DNA from: Bryobacterales bacterium
GTDB taxonomy: Bacteria; Acidobacteriota; Terriglobia; Bryobacterales; Bryobacteraceae
NCBI GenBank assembly: GCA_016721425.1
Contig: JADKID010000005.1
Coordinates: 496,001 to 560,000 of the forward strand
Reading direction: 5' to 3'
DNA: 64,000 nt
Each line of letters begins with the position of its first letter. Position 1 is the stretch's first letter. The position numbers and the translations under genes were made by a program. Under the pieces are notes generated by a model. The model was not told the origin of the DNA. It made no database searches and worked only from the letters and a program-made list of their open reading frames with translations. Positions 34,875 to 43,647 of the stretch are shown piece by piece.

Positions 34875-36116
34875 GTGAATCGCCTGGAATCCTGGAAAGA
34901 GATCGCCGAGTTTTTTAACGTATCCGTCCGCACCGTGCAGGGCTGGGAAGTTGAAAAGGCGCTGCCTGTCCATCGCAATCCCGGAGCCCGGGGACGTGTC
35001 TGGGCAGAAGAGGCCGAATTGCGCGCCTGGCTCGCCGCTCAGGAATCCACGCCTCCTCCCGAGCCCGCCCGCCCCACCAGGCGCTACCTGCTACCCGGCC
35101 TCTTAGTCGGCGGCCTGGTCGTCATCGCGCTCCTTGCCTTCTTCACACTGCGCCGCCCCGCGGGCATGCCCGCATCGGTGAAGACCGAGGGCCTATCACT
35201 GGTGGCATTCGACGACCAGGGTGCCGAACTCTGGCGGCAGCGCCTCCCGTTTGAGCATCACGCGCTCACCACGCCGTCGGAAGTGGAACACCTGCGGCCC
35301 ACCTTCCTGGACCTCACCGGTGACGGCAAACCCGAGGTCCTTTTTCCACTCCGAGGCCACGATCAAAGAAGTCAGAACTCCCTGCTCCTCTGCTTCTCCC
35401 ACGACGGCCGGCTTCTTTGGCAGTTTGAGCCGGGGCGTGTCATGCAGACGCCCAAGGAGACTCACCCCCGCATCTATCTTCTTCGCGCCATGGCCCCTGT
35501 GAGCCTGAAGCCGGGAGCCCCTCCGCATCTCGCCCTGGTTTCCGCACAGTCGCCCAACTTTATCGCGCAAGTAGCGTTGTTGGACTCCGGCGGCCATCTC
35601 GTCCGCGAATACTGGCACTCCGGGCACTTCAGTTCCGTCGACGCCAGGGACCTCGACGGCGACGGCACCCCCGAAATCGTGCTCGCCGGCCTTTCCAATA
35701 GCTACAACACCGCCACTCTGGTTGTGCTCGATCCCACCAGGATGTCCGGCGCTTCGAAAGAAACCTCACGCGATTATCAACTACTCGGCCAAGCCGACCC
35801 GGTCGAGCGAGCGCGCCTGCTATTCGCCCGCACTCAGGCCAATCTCTTCCGTCAAAAATACAACTACGGCCATGGCGTTCTCTTCGCACCAGACCACCTG
35901 ATCGTCATGGTCCACGAACTGACCTCCGATCGCTGCGGGGTTTCCGTAAACTACCATCTCGCGTTTAACATGGAACTGCGCGACGTGGAAATCGCCGACA
36001 TGTCCAAGAACTGCTACCAGACCCTCTACGCCGCCCGCCTCATGCCCAAACTTCTGGACCCCCAGGACGAGCTCCCGGAACTGCGTAAAATCAGAGTACT
36101 GACGCCTTGGCACTAG
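34875..36116 (+). CDS. Membrane-tethered HTH protein with FG-GAP-like extracytoplasmic domain
   Basis: A 413-aa protein starting at GTG. Residues 5-55 form a MerR/excisionase-like helix-turn-helix (SWKEIAEFFNVSVRTVQGWE, then RVWAEEAELRAWL). A Pro-rich linker leads to one membrane helix at about 71-92 (YLLPGLLVGGLVVIALLAFF). The outer part has two FG-GAP-like loops (DLTGDGKPEVLFPLRG; DLDGDGTPEIVLAGLS). The topology is that of a one-component transmembrane regulator like ToxR, with DNA binding inside and ligand or calcium sensing outside. The next gene starts inside its last codons, so they are coupled. Ligand and target promoters are unknown. The HTH start matches helper proteins found in other acidobacterial genes. 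Confidence 0.75.
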   Translation: MNRLESWKEIAEFFNVSVRTVQGWEVEKALPVHRNPGARGRVWAEEAELRAWLAAQESTPPPEPARPTRRYLLPGLLVGGLVVIALLAFFTLRRPAGMPASVKTEGLSLVAFDDQGAELWRQRLPFEHHALTTPSEVEHLRPTFLDLTGDGKPEVLFPLRGHDQRSQNSLLLCFSHDGRLLWQFEPGRVMQTPKETHPRIYLLRAMAPVSLKPGAPPHLALVSAQSPNFIAQVALLDSGGHLVREYWHSGHFSSVDARDLDGDGTPEIVLAGLSNSYNTATLVVLDPTRMSGASKETSRDYQLLGQADPVERARLLFARTQANLFRQKYNYGHGVLFAPDHLIVMVHELTSDRCGVSVNYHLAFNMELRDVEIADMSKNCYQTLYAARLMPKLLDPQDELPELRKIRVLTPWH

Positions 36117-36613
36117 ATCCCGCTTTGCCCGCCAACTTCCAATTCGAACTACGAGTCGTCCACATGGACTCCGGCCGCATCGAACGCGGCCAGTACGATT
36201 GCGCGCCAGAACTTGATCAGGCCGCCGGCGTCATCCGCCTCGTCCGCGAGTTCATGGCCGGGCGCCCCAGCCAGTTCCGCGAGCGCATCCCCTTCCTCAA
36301 GCGTGGAGACATCGAGTTGGAATGGGCCGCTGCCACCGAGGCAGTCGCCTTTGCCACGTTCTACGAATCCGGCAAGGCTGCCACGCTCGCCGTCTTCGCC
36401 TGGGATCCCTCCAGCGAGGCCGGCCATGGAGTCCTCGAAGGCCTCCGCCAGACCCTCGGCCTCGGCGCAGCTGAAACTGAGCCAACGCCCGGCCCCCTTG
36501 CCGTCGTCGCCGCCCTGCCCGGCAGGCCCGAGTGGCAGCCTACCCTCCACCTGCTCAACACCTCACTGGCCGCGACGTTCTTTCAGGCCCTCGCCAACCG
36601 CCAGACGCCATAG
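36107..36613 (+). CDS. Hypothetical protein coupled to the membrane-HTH gene
   Basis: A 168-aa protein with no family I recognise. It starts at TTG 36107, overlapping the upstream gene by 10 bases; ATG 36164 is an alternative. The composition is soluble and mixed alpha/beta (ELRVVHMDSGRIERGQYDC, ATFYESGKAATLAVFAWDPS). No signal peptide or membrane helix. It overlaps the convergent glycosyltransferase by 51 bases at its 3' end. Coupling to the HTH gene is the only clue to its role. Confidence 0.55.
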   Translation: MALDPALPANFQFELRVVHMDSGRIERGQYDCAPELDQAAGVIRLVREFMAGRPSQFRERIPFLKRGDIELEWAAATEAVAFATFYESGKAATLAVFAWDPSSEAGHGVLEGLRQTLGLGAAETEPTPGPLAVVAALPGRPEWQPTLHLLNTSLAATFFQALANRQTP

Positions 36614-37968
36614 CCGGTAGCCCGGCGTCTCCATCTCCACCACATACTCCGCCATCAGCGCCGGCATCACGCGCCGCACATCCAGCTGCGGATTGTAGGG
36701 ACCCAGCCCGTCGGCGATCCATTCCGGCCTCGCCCCCCGCAGCAACTCCGCCCGGTTCGCCGCTGCCGCCTCCGGGAAGGTCACCTTCTCGCTGAACAGA
36801 TGCCGGTCCGCAATCACGCCGCTCAATGGCTGAGAATCCAGAAAGCGGCTCCCCGCCGCCAACCCGCTCACGCCGTACAACTCCGGCCGGTACCCCCAGA
36901 CCAGTAGCGTATCGCCGGACCCGGCGCGCGCCCGCAGCTCCTTCGCCGCCCCGGCCGAGCTCTCGTACATCGCCAGATCCCCCACGCCTTCCCCTGCGCC
37001 AGCGCCACATACCGTGGCCCAAACCGCGCCAGGGGAATCGCCAGCAGCAGCGCCGCCGCCAGCGCCCATCGCTTCGGCAGGCTCGCCCACCCGCGCGCCG
37101 CCAGCAGCACCATCACAGGCAGCAGATGGAAGTAGTACCGCGGGAAGAACCGCCACCCCAGGAACACCGCCCCCAGCGACACAGCCAGCCACACAGACCA
37201 ACGCCAGTCTCTCTCCTTCCACGCCGCCCACCCCGCTCCCGCCAGCAGCGCCGCGTGAAACCCGCCCCAGTTCACTGTCCGCCGGGCGCCCTCCAGCCAC
37301 GGTTGCGCGAACATCATCTCCCTCGAATAGCCCGCGCCCCACACCCAAACCTGCTGCCAGAAAGCCGGCAGCGCCCCCTGCCAGCCCATCCACCCCAGCG
37401 CCACGGCCACCGGCGCCGCAAACCCCGTCGCCACCACATGCGCCCTACGCCACTGCCATACCATGCACACCGCCAGGATCAGCAATCCCTTGGCATTGAA
37501 CAGCACCGCCAAGCCCGCACACACCCCCGCCCACAGCGGCAGCCCCCCCGCCGCCAACCCCACCGCCGCGAACTGCAGCGGCACTGTCAGAAGATCCGGA
37601 GTCAGCGCCATCACCGCGGAGGGCGTATCGAATGTCAGAAAGAACGCCGTCAGCCCCGCCGCCCACAGCGCCTCGCGCTCACCCCAAAACACCCGCGCCG
37701 CCCGCGCCGCCGCCCATGCCGCCAACAACCCAAACGCCGCCCCCGCCACGCGCAGCACCACACCCGCCTGCGCGCCCCACAGCAAATACAACATTGGGAA
37801 GAGCGGCGGCTTGTCAAACCAGATGTCCCGGTACAGCGCCTTGCCCCGCAGCATTTCCAGCGCCGCCGCCGTCGGATACCCTTCTTCCACCCAAACCACG
37901 TTCCAATGACAAAGGCGCGCAGCCAGGAGCAGAAGTCCGATTCCGATCCAGAATGCGCGCCTGTGCAT
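36563..37968 (-). pseudogene. Frameshifted GT39/PMT-like membrane glycosyltransferase
   Basis: Two minus-strand frames join into one protein of about 468 residues. The first (from ATG 37968) reads through GT39-like features: an N-terminal helix, the acidic loop EEGYPTAAALEMLRGKALYRDIWFDKPPL with the catalytic-type Asp, and about eight membrane helices. The match breaks near 36980. The continuation is in another frame (DLAMYESSAGAAKELRARAG, VWGYRPELYGVSGL) down to 36563. A run of five C at 36979-36983 marks the site; six would restore AWGDLAMYESS. It is either a true mutation, a sequencing error, or slippage. If intact, it would transfer a sugar from a lipid carrier at the membrane. Confidence 0.8.
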
Positions 37969-37983
37969 ACGTTGATTGTTGCT

Positions 37984-39930
37984 TTATTTGACGGCTATCG
38001 TCACCCCTCCCGGCGAAGTCGCCGCGCCTGCCGTCACCAGAACTTCCAGGACATTGCCAGCCGTGGCCGTTGTCGGAACGTCAATCTGTGCCATCAACAG
38101 CCCCGCCCAGCCGAACGGAACCGCCCCTGCAAAGCGCACGGTGGCCGTCTGGCCGCCGATCTTCGCCGTCACCGCCGCCTTCGGCCTAGGCAGCGATTGC
38201 ATCTCGATCCGTCCATCCACGCCATCCGGATTCGTCTGCCCGCCGCCGGTCCAGATCACCGTCACGGTCGAGCCCTTCGCCGCCGGATTCGCCGCCGAGA
38301 CCAGATTCCAGCCCGCGTCGTAAATCAGGCCCGCTCCCTTCGGCGTCCCCTCCTGCGTGAACACCGCCGGAGCCGTTGGCGCCACCGTCATCGTCACCGT
38401 GTTGGACTTCACGCCCTTGTACTCCAGGCGCACTTCGACGCTGGCCTTCTTTTCCACGTCGAACGGCACAATCCCGCGCACTTCGCTCGAGTTCACATAA
38501 AGCAATGGAGCCTGCGTGCCGTCAAAGTACAGCTTCACGCCGCCCAACTCTTTGCTCACCTTGCCGTCCTGGTCCAACTGCATCCGCACCACGCTGTTGA
38601 GATCGACGCCGGTCATTTGGACATTCACGATCTCTCCGGCCGCCACCGCCCCCGCCGCGCCACTCGCTGCGTTCACGATGCCGTTGTCCTTGATCCGCAA
38701 CTCCGCCGCCGGCGCCACCATCGTGAACCTGATGTTGTCCGCCAGCGCATAGCCGAGGAACGCCGCATCGCCTGTACCGCCAAACACCACAGTCACCCGC
38801 ACCCGCCGCGTGCCAACCGGCATCGGGCCATTGGCCTCCCGCAGCAGCATCCCGCCAGCACCCTTGCGATCCTCCAAAGTCACGACCGTCAATGCGGCTT
38901 CGCCCAGGCTCTTGTCAGCCTCGTCCAGGAATTCCACCTTCGCCTCGGCCGTGTCGGCCGAGTCCTGGTAGCCCCCCAGATACGCTGAGAAGCCAAATGT
39001 CACACCGCCGCCGTCGATCAGATCCTTCGCCAGCGTGACGTCAATTGCCTGGTGAAACCGTGTCCCCGTCCCGCCGCCCGTTCCGATCAGCAGATACTGA
39101 CCGCGATTCTCCGGCCCCGGATCCGCGGCGCCCAGCCGCGCGTCGTCGTACGTCGTAACGTACATGCTCGGCGGGGCGTTCCAGCCCACGACAGGCGTCG
39201 CGTTACCGGTGCTGCCCAGTGAGTCGTTCGGAGTTTCGGCATCACCGTTGACCACCAGATTCACACCCATGATCGATTCAGCCGCCAACACCAGGGACAG
39301 GTTGTCGGCGGAGAACCCCGTATGATCTGCTTCCGGCGCAGTCATATCCAGCGTCAGTACCACGCTTCGCGTGTTGGGCAACAGGAACCCCGACACGCTG
39401 CGTGACAGCAACGCCCCCGGGTAGTTGCCTTCATCTCCTACCGGTCCCCTGATTGTGCTGGTTAGCAGCACCTTTCCTGCGGCGTCCTGGAACTCGGCTT
39501 TCACGCCCCCCAGGAAATCCATCTGCGCGTGACTACCCAGGTAACCGGCGACATAGTATCGCACCCGGCCCGCGTCGATCTCCGCTGCCGCCACGGACAG
39601 GTCAATCGTCTGCGTCGCCAGCGCCTTGCCGCCGCCACTGCCGCTGATGAAGTAGTTCGCCCCCCGCTCCACCGGGCCGTAGTCACCCACTGCATTGAAG
39701 CTATCGCCGCTATATTTCGCCACCGTCACCGGACCAGTCAGCGTCCACCCGGGGACGTCCTTCACGGGCTCCTGGTCACTCCCCGTCATCCCCGCTCCCG
39801 CTTCCGCCCCGGGGTTTACCACCAGATTTTGATTGAAAATGCCCTGCCCAAAGACCGGCAACGCGAGCCCTGGCACGAGCAGACACGCCAATCCGGCGCC
39901 GCTCATCATCCTCCGAAATCCCTGCAACAT
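37984..39930 (-). CDS. Secreted protein with TIGR03437-type C-terminal domain
   Basis: A 648-aa protein with a signal peptide (GLACLLVPGLALPVFG). Two similar carbohydrate-binding-like modules occupy residues about 30-230 and 232-420, each opening with LVVNPGAEAG or LVVNGDAETP and containing an ENRGQYLLIGTGGG-type strand. The C-terminal ~210 residues match the acidobacterial TIGR03437-type domain (GIVNAASGAAGAVAAGEIV; VRFAGAVPFGWAGLLMAQID). That domain is typical of large surface or secreted proteins in Solibacter-like genomes, with unknown function. A 13-base motif shared with the padR promoter lies 12 bases before the start, suggesting regulation by a PadR protein. Confidence 0.85.
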   Translation of the reverse strand: MLQGFRRMMSGAGLACLLVPGLALPVFGQGIFNQNLVVNPGAEAGAGMTGSDQEPVKDVPGWTLTGPVTVAKYSGDSFNAVGDYGPVERGANYFISGSGGGKALATQTIDLSVAAAEIDAGRVRYYVAGYLGSHAQMDFLGGVKAEFQDAAGKVLLTSTIRGPVGDEGNYPGALLSRSVSGFLLPNTRSVVLTLDMTAPEADHTGFSADNLSLVLAAESIMGVNLVVNGDAETPNDSLGSTGNATPVVGWNAPPSMYVTTYDDARLGAADPGPENRGQYLLIGTGGGTGTRFHQAIDVTLAKDLIDGGGVTFGFSAYLGGYQDSADTAEAKVEFLDEADKSLGEAALTVVTLEDRKGAGGMLLREANGPMPVGTRRVRVTVVFGGTGDAAFLGYALADNIRFTMVAPAAELRIKDNGIVNAASGAAGAVAAGEIVNVQMTGVDLNSVVRMQLDQDGKVSKELGGVKLYFDGTQAPLLYVNSSEVRGIVPFDVEKKASVEVRLEYKGVKSNTVTMTVAPTAPAVFTQEGTPKGAGLIYDAGWNLVSAANPAAKGSTVTVIWTGGGQTNPDGVDGRIEMQSLPRPKAAVTAKIGGQTATVRFAGAVPFGWAGLLMAQIDVPTTATAGNVLEVLVTAGAATSPGGVTIAVK

Positions 39931-39942
39931 GATGATGCCTTC

Positions 39943-39955
39943 TTGTCAGTTACTG
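39943..39955 (-). promoter_or_regulatory. Second copy of the padR-type motif
   Basis: TTGTCAGTTACTG on the plus strand, identical over 13 bases to 16872-16884. It lies 12 bases upstream of the start at 39930, the same position relative to the start codon as in padR. The outer A of the palindrome is lost here (TCAGTTACTGT), so the site may bind less tightly. Confidence 0.45.
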
Positions 39956-40024
39956 TCTCTCGGACGTGGTCCGTCCGCCCGCATCATAACAAAACAAAAA
40001 GACCTTGAATACCTGAACCGGTAC

Positions 40025-41800
40025 TTACCGGACCCCATCCACCTCTAATGTCAAAACCCCCTGGCGCCGCCCCGTTACCCCCAACCGGTTCAACATCCGC
40101 CCCACCGGCTGCACCGCCCGCAGCATGCTGCGCGCCGCTTCCCTGTCCGGATCGCTGCTCTCGTCGCTCTCCCCACCCGCCAATGCCAATAGCACTTCCA
40201 GCTTTGTCTTCGCCGGCGGATACACCTTCAATTCCACATCTTCCCCGTCCCCGATCTTTGCCAGCTTCTTCGCCGCGCGTAGCGCCGCCGCATACCCGCC
40301 CAGCTCGTCCACCAGACCCCGCACCTTGGCATCCTCCCCAGTCCACACCCGCCCGCGCGCAATCTCCAGAACCTTCTCCTTCGGTAGCTTGCGCCCCTCC
40401 GCTACCTTCGACGTGAACTGCTCGTAGATCCGGTCCAACTGCCCCCGCACTATCGCCCAGTGCTCCGGCGTGAAGTCCTTCGCGCTGTCATACAGATCTG
40501 TATTCACGCCCGCCTGCACCGAATCAAAACTCACACCGAGCTTGTCCAGCAGACCCTTCGTCACCATCTTGCCTGTAAACACGCCAATCGACCCTGTGAT
40601 CGTCCCCGGCTGCGCCACAATGCGGTCCGCGTGCATCGACACATAATACCCGCCCGACGCCGCCATCGACGACATCGAGACCACCACCGGCTTGCCCGCC
40701 TTCTTCGCCCGCATCACCTCCCGCCAGATCGTCTCCGACGCCACCACGCTGCCGCCCGGCGAATCCACACGGAACACAATCGCCTTCACGTCCTTGTCCT
40801 CAATCGCCTTGCGGAACGCCGCCCCTACCGTCTCCGAGCCCATCGACACCCCACCGTCCAGAGGATCATATCCGCTCTTACCCGACACAATCCCGCCCAC
40901 GCCGTAGATCAGTGCCACCCGCTTCCCCTTCTCGTGCACGCCATCCACCCGCCCCCGGTACGCGTTCAGCCACAGCATCGCCGCGTCTTTGCCGGCCCGC
41001 GCCTTCGCCTTGGCATACGCCTCATCCCGGTACGCCAACCCGTCGATCAACTTCAACTCCACCGCCCGCTCGCCCGCATACGGCCCGCCCTCCAGCGCCG
41101 CCTTCACCTCCGCCTCCGGCAGCTTCCGGCCCGCCGCCACCCCGCGCACCACCTGTCCGAAATTCGAATCCAGCATCCCCTGCATCGCCTCTCTCTGCGG
41201 TGCCGTGAACTGCTTCTCCAGGTACGTGTTGATGGCGTTCTTGTACTCCTTGCGCCCTTCGAATCGCGGCACAATGCCAAGCTTATCCAGCGCTCCGCGC
41301 AGGAACATCGATTCATACCGCAACCCCGAAACGCCAAACTCCGAGTGCGGCTGCAGCCAGATCTCATCGCAGGCCGACGCCAGGAAGTACGACGTCAACC
41401 CCGCATTGGCGCCGTCGAAATCCTCGGAAAACGCGATGGCAAACTTCTTGTTCTTCCGAAACTCCAGCAAGGCATCGCGGATCTCCTGCGCATGGCCGGG
41501 CGCCATCGGCGACGAGCCCACGTGCACCAGGAGGCCCCTTACCTTCGCGTCCTTCGACGCCCGCTCCAGCGTGAAGACAATGTCCCGCAAAGTGGGCGTG
41601 TCGCCGGATTGCAGCCGCGCAATCGGATCGCTCGGCGCCTCCTCCTCCACACCCATCCGCAGGTCCAGCTCCAGCACCGTATTCTGCGCCACCGTCTTGG
41701 TCCCGCTGCGTAACGCCATCACTCCGCCAACCAGCAGCAGACCGAATATCACGACGATGCCGCCGATCCATGCCAGCATTTTTCCGACGAGTCTCTTCAT
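40025..41800 (-). CDS. sppA: Signal peptide peptidase SppA, long form
   Basis: A 591-aa membrane serine peptidase of the long, duplicated type. A membrane helix is near the start (AWIGGIVVIFGLLLVGGVM). The catalytic Lys is expected in RFEGRKEYKNAINTYLEK and the nucleophile Ser in VSMSSMAASGGYYVSMHADR, both matching the family. It digests signal peptides left in the membrane. The ATG at 41800 is preferred over the GTG at 41806. It is divergent from the pseudouridine synthase with 23 bases between the starts. Confidence 0.93.
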   Translation of the reverse strand: MKRLVGKMLAWIGGIVVIFGLLLVGGVMALRSGTKTVAQNTVLELDLRMGVEEEAPSDPIARLQSGDTPTLRDIVFTLERASKDAKVRGLLVHVGSSPMAPGHAQEIRDALLEFRKNKKFAIAFSEDFDGANAGLTSYFLASACDEIWLQPHSEFGVSGLRYESMFLRGALDKLGIVPRFEGRKEYKNAINTYLEKQFTAPQREAMQGMLDSNFGQVVRGVAAGRKLPEAEVKAALEGGPYAGERAVELKLIDGLAYRDEAYAKAKARAGKDAAMLWLNAYRGRVDGVHEKGKRVALIYGVGGIVSGKSGYDPLDGGVSMGSETVGAAFRKAIEDKDVKAIVFRVDSPGGSVVASETIWREVMRAKKAGKPVVVSMSSMAASGGYYVSMHADRIVAQPGTITGSIGVFTGKMVTKGLLDKLGVSFDSVQAGVNTDLYDSAKDFTPEHWAIVRGQLDRIYEQFTSKVAEGRKLPKEKVLEIARGRVWTGEDAKVRGLVDELGGYAAALRAAKKLAKIGDGEDVELKVYPPAKTKLEVLLALAGGESDESSDPDREAARSMLRAVQPVGRMLNRLGVTGRRQGVLTLEVDGVR

Positions 41801-41823
41801 GGCCACAGTGTACCCTGTGTATT

Positions 41824-42720
41824 GTGGAGCAATTCCTTGTGGACGAATCGGCTGCCGGCATCCGGCTCGACCACTTCCTGTGCGACCGCCTGACTCAGTT
41901 CAGCCGCTCCCGCATTCAGTCGTGGATCGAAGAAGACCGCGCCCGCGTCAACGGCGTGGCAAAAAAGGCGTCGTACAAACTGCGCGTGGGGGAGGCCATT
42001 GAAGTCGATCCCGCCGAGCTCAAACCGCTGCACGCCTTCGCGGAGGAGATCCCCCTCGACATCCTCTACGAGGATGCCGACATCATCGCCATCAACAAGC
42101 CCCCGGGCCTCGTCGTCCACGCCGGCGCCGGTTGCCACTCCGGCACGCTCGTCAACGCGCTCCTCCACCACTTTGGCCAGCTCTCCACGGTTGGTGGCGA
42201 TCTGCGCCCGGGCATTGTCCACCGCCTCGATAAGGGCACCAGCGGAGTCCTGCTCGTCGCCCGTACCGATCAGGCCCACCGCCATCTCTCCGCCCAGTTC
42301 GCCAGCCGCAAGGTGAAAAAGGTCTATCTCGCGCTCGTCCACGGCCAGGTGCTCCGGGATCAGGGCGTCATCGACACCGCCATCACCCGCGACCCCAACA
42401 ACCGCGTGCGCATGACCTCGCGACTCGATCACGGCCGCGAGGCCCACACCGAGTACCGCGTCCTGGAGCGTCTCGAAAAGTTCACCTTGCTCGAAGTCCG
42501 CATCGGCACCGGACGCACCCACCAGATTCGCGTCCACCTCTCGCAACTCGGTCATCCCATCGCCGGTGACACCCTCTACGGCGCGCCCGCTCACCCAGAA
42601 GGCCGTCCCTGGCTCCATGCTTTTCAGGTCACTTTCACCCAGCCGACGTCCGGAACAACGATCACATTGGAGGCGCCGCTTCCCCCCGGCCTTGAGGCCT
42701 GGAAGAGCGGACTCCTATAA
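41824..42720 (+). CDS. RluA-family RNA pseudouridine synthase
   Basis: A 298-aa enzyme with an S4 RNA-binding domain at about residues 10-70 (RLDHFLCDRLTQFSRSRIQ) and a catalytic domain beyond. The catalytic Asp136 lies in HRLDKGTSGVLLVAR. Other motifs: IAINKPPGLVVHAG and GTGRTHQIRVHLSQLGHPI. The architecture fits RluD, which modifies helix 69 of 23S rRNA, but the exact site cannot be told from sequence alone. The start is GTG 41824, giving a short N-terminus; the open frame upstream overlaps sppA. Confidence 0.93.
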   Translation: MEQFLVDESAAGIRLDHFLCDRLTQFSRSRIQSWIEEDRARVNGVAKKASYKLRVGEAIEVDPAELKPLHAFAEEIPLDILYEDADIIAINKPPGLVVHAGAGCHSGTLVNALLHHFGQLSTVGGDLRPGIVHRLDKGTSGVLLVARTDQAHRHLSAQFASRKVKKVYLALVHGQVLRDQGVIDTAITRDPNNRVRMTSRLDHGREAHTEYRVLERLEKFTLLEVRIGTGRTHQIRVHLSQLGHPIAGDTLYGAPAHPEGRPWLHAFQVTFTQPTSGTTITLEAPLPPGLEAWKSGLL

Positions 42721-42730
42721 TCAGGATGGA

Positions 42731-43639
42731 ATGTATCGACGCACCTTTTTGTCGTTAGCCTCCGCCACGGCCGCGTTCGCCAGGCAGCAACCGCCCGACG
42801 ACGCCGAGCCCATCCGGTTCGACGTCAACCGCGTCAACCTCCTCTTCACCGTCTCCGACCGGCGCGGGCGGTTCATCAAGAACCTGCAGAAGGGCGACTT
42901 CGAGGTCATGGAGGGCAAGCGCCGCCAGACCATTATCGAGTTCGCTGCCGAGACCAACCTCCCCCTCCGCATTGCCCTGCTCGTTGATACCAGCAACTCC
43001 ATCCGCGATCGCTTCCGCTTCGAGCTCGAAGCCGCCGCCCAGTTCCTCCAGGGCGTCATCCGCAAGGACCTCGACCGCGCGCTGGTCTACTCCTTCGATT
43101 CCGAATCACGCATGGTGCAGGACCTCACCGACGACACCGGCCTGCTCGCCAAGAAGGTCCGCGAACTCCGCCCAGGCGGCGGCACCGCCATGTACGAGGC
43201 CATCTATCTCGCCTGCCGCGACCGCCTCATGGCGGAGGCCAAGCTCCAACGTTTCCGCAGCGCCCTCATCGTCATCGGCGACGGCGAGGACAACGCCTCC
43301 CGCTACTCTCGCGATCAGACGCTGGAAATGGTCCAGAAATCCGACGCCGTCGTCTACGCGATCTCCACCAACACGACGCGCATCGAGTCCGATGGCGACA
43401 AAGTGCTCAAGTATTTTGCCAGTGAGACCGGCGGCCTCGCCTTCTTCCCCTTCAAGGCCGAGGACCTCTCGCAGGACTTCGAGAATATCGCCAACGAGCT
43501 ACGCTCCCAATACAGCGTGCTCTATCGCCCCGAGCCGCTCGTCAACGACGGCCTCTATCACGACGTCACGGTCAGCGTAAAGGCCAAGAAATCCCTGGTC
43601 GTCCGCGCCCGCAAGGGCTACTACGCCCCCAAGCGTTAG
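42731..43639 (+). CDS. Secreted VWFA-domain protein of acidobacterial type
   Basis: A 302-aa exported protein beginning YRRTFLSLASATAAFA, a possible Tat signal. The N-terminal part (FTVSDRRGRFIKNLQKGDFE) is the usual lead-in of the acidobacterial VWFA-related family. The von Willebrand A domain follows at about 80-270 with the metal-site motif DTSNS and later GDGEDNAS. The C-terminus (YSVLYRPEPLVNDGLYHDVT) is typical of this family. It starts 10 bases after the pseudouridine synthase gene. Metal-dependent binding of an extracellular partner is probable; the partner is unknown. Confidence 0.88.
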   Translation: MYRRTFLSLASATAAFARQQPPDDAEPIRFDVNRVNLLFTVSDRRGRFIKNLQKGDFEVMEGKRRQTIIEFAAETNLPLRIALLVDTSNSIRDRFRFELEAAAQFLQGVIRKDLDRALVYSFDSESRMVQDLTDDTGLLAKKVRELRPGGGTAMYEAIYLACRDRLMAEAKLQRFRSALIVIGDGEDNASRYSRDQTLEMVQKSDAVVYAISTNTTRIESDGDKVLKYFASETGGLAFFPFKAEDLSQDFENIANELRSQYSVLYRPEPLVNDGLYHDVTVSVKAKKSLVVRARKGYYAPKR

Positions 43640-43647
43640 CCCGCTCC

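Noticed and set aside
36826..38988. 720-codon plus-strand frame
   Set aside because: Pro/Arg/His-rich shadow across three minus-strand genes.
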